DNA of 6,307 bases from an uncultured Collinsella sp. (GTDB lineage: Bacteria; Actinomycetota; Coriobacteriia; Coriobacteriales; Coriobacteriaceae), in NCBI GenBank assembly GCA_902490245.1, contig CABUDB010000101.1, forward strand, positions 1 to 6,307, written 5' to 3'. The notes under the pieces were generated by a model. The model did no database searches, had not been told where the DNA came from, and was given only the letters and a program-made list of their open reading frames with translations. Position numbers and translations under genes: made by a program. Below are positions 5,316 to 6,307 of this stretch, piece after piece (positions within the stretch are counted from its first letter, which is position 1; every line of letters starts with the position of its first letter).

Positions 5316-6307
5316 TTAGGCCTCGACGGTATCCAGGTCAAAGCCAAAGTAGCGGACCGCGTTGTTGTAGCTAATGTCGCGCACGATGGCTCCCAGCAGC
5401 TCCATGTCGGCCGGATACTTGCCCTGCTCGACCCACTCGCCGATCACGCCGCACAGCACGCGACGGAAGTACTCATGACGCGGGTAGGACAGGAAGGAGC
5501 GGGAATCGGTAAGCATGCCCACAAAGTTGCCCAGCACGCCCTCGTTAGCCAGAGCCGTGAGCTGCTCGCGCATACCGACCTCGTTGTCGTTGAACCACCA
5601 GGCAGAGCCGTTCTGGATCTTGCCGGCGGTCGGAGCCTCCTGGAAGCAGCCTATCACGGTATCGATCATGGTGTTGTCGATGGGGTTCAGGCTGTACAGG
5701 ATGGTCTTGGGCAGACCCGTGGACTCCTGGATGGAGTTGAGGAAATCGGCCAGCTGGTCGGACGGCGTGTAGTTGGAGATACAGTCGTAGCCGGTGTCGG
5801 GACCGAGCTTGGCGAACATAGCGCGGTTGTTGTCACGCTTGCAGCCAAAGTGCAGCTGCATGGCCCAGCCAAGGCGGACATACTCGCCGGCGACGAACTG
5901 CATAAAGGCCGTCTTGTACTTGAGGACCTCGTCCTCGGTAAGCGGCTCGGCGGCAAGGCCCTTGGCAAAGATAGTCTCGATTTCGTCGGCGGTAGCCGGA
6001 ACGTACATAACGTAGTCGAGCGCGTGGTCGGAAGCGCGGCAGCCCAGCTCGTGGGCAACGTCGTAGCGCTTGGAGATGGCAGCCTTCATGCCCTCGAAGT
6101 CGCTGACCTCAACACCGGCAACCTCGGAGAGGTGCTTGCAGTAATCGGCGAACTCCTGGCCGCGCTCGATGCGCAGGGCGGCATCGGGGCGCATGGCAGG
6201 AACGACCTGAACGTCAAAGCTGTCGTCGGCGGCAATCTTTTTATGCCACTCAAAGCTATCGGCGGGATCGTCGGTAGTGCAGATCATGCGGACGTTAGAC
6301 CGCTTGA
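5316..6307 (-). CDS. uxaC: Uronate isomerase UxaC (glucuronate isomerase), C-terminal 329 residues
   Basis: This enzyme converts D-galacturonate to D-tagaturonate and D-glucuronate to D-fructuronate, the entry step of the pathway. It belongs to the amidohydrolase superfamily of TIM-barrel proteins. The frame is open to the right edge. KRSNV precedes the first in-window Met (6287), and this matches the interior of the family rather than a start. About 140-150 N-terminal residues, including the HxH motif, are therefore outside the window. Visible family motifs, numbered from the edge, are CTTDDPADS (9-17), GCRASDHALD (88-97), HFGCKRDNN (152-160), LGPDTGYDCISN (167-178), SLNPIDN (205-211), GSAWWFND (233-240) and FVGMLTDSRSFLSYPRHEYF (261-280). 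The C-terminus, ending DTVEA then TAA, has the usual extent. It is the first visible gene of the uxaCBA operon, and any promoter lies upstream of the window. Confidence 0.96.
   Translation of the reverse strand, partial: KRSNVRMICTTDDPADSFEWHKKIAADDSFDVQVVPAMRPDAALRIERGQEFADYCKHLSEVAGVEVSDFEGMKAAISKRYDVAHELGCRASDHALDYVMYVPATADEIETIFAKGLAAEPLTEDEVLKYKTAFMQFVAGEYVRLGWAMQLHFGCKRDNNRAMFAKLGPDTGYDCISNYTPSDQLADFLNSIQESTGLPKTILYSLNPIDNTMIDTVIGCFQEAPTAGKIQNGSAWWFNDNEVGMREQLTALANEGVLGNFVGMLTDSRSFLSYPRHEYFRRVLCGVIGEWVEQGKYPADMELLGAIVRDISYNNAVRYFGFDLDTVEA

Noticed and set aside
5316..6287. uxaC as a complete gene starting at the ATG at 6287
   Set aside because: The frame stays open to the window edge and the residues before the Met (KRSNVR) match the internal part of UxaC, so this Met is internal and the gene is truncated by the window.

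Overview
The window holds most of a hexuronate (galacturonate) catabolic locus, with every gene on the minus strand. Read in the direction of transcription, from high to low coordinates, it contains: uxaC (uronate isomerase, 5' end cut off by the window edge), uxaB (tagaturonate reductase), uxaA (altronate dehydratase), a strong intrinsic terminator, a regulatory intergenic region of about 300 bp, a GPH-family sugar/cation symporter, a second intrinsic terminator, and the first 29 codons of an unidentified gene that runs off the left edge. The DNA is GC-rich in the genes and clearly more AT-rich in the 1860-2030 intergenic stretch. The purine-rich Shine-Dalgarno sequences, GC-rich codon choice and gene types suggest a gut actinobacterium of the Coriobacteriia (Collinsella-like). 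That is an impression from sequence style, not a proven assignment.

How the genes work together: the permease probably imports a hexuronate or a hexuronate-containing sugar. UxaC isomerises D-galacturonate to D-tagaturonate (and D-glucuronate to D-fructuronate), UxaB reduces tagaturonate to D-altronate with NADH, and UxaA dehydrates altronate to 2-keto-3-deoxy-D-gluconate, which normally goes on through KDG kinase and KDPG aldolase (not in this window). No uxuA or uxuB is present, so only the galacturonate branch is visible.

Regulation: uxaC-uxaB-uxaA look like one transcript whose promoter lies beyond the right edge. Both gaps between these genes carry a GC-rich hairpin. The permease has its own promoter (-35 at 1892-1887, -10 at 1869-1864). 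Three copies of a GGTGAACGTT element surround it, the middle one a perfect 12-bp palindrome. One copy covers the -35, one covers the predicted transcription start and one lies about 155 bp upstream. This fits repression by a LacI-type regulator, with possible looping, and is the most interesting non-coding signal here.

I see no mobile element, CRISPR array, tRNA or rRNA. The window is a well-understood pathway in an ordinary arrangement. The points of interest are its regulatory DNA, the unassigned substrate and cytoplasmic tail of the permease, and the hairpins within the operon, rather than a new system.
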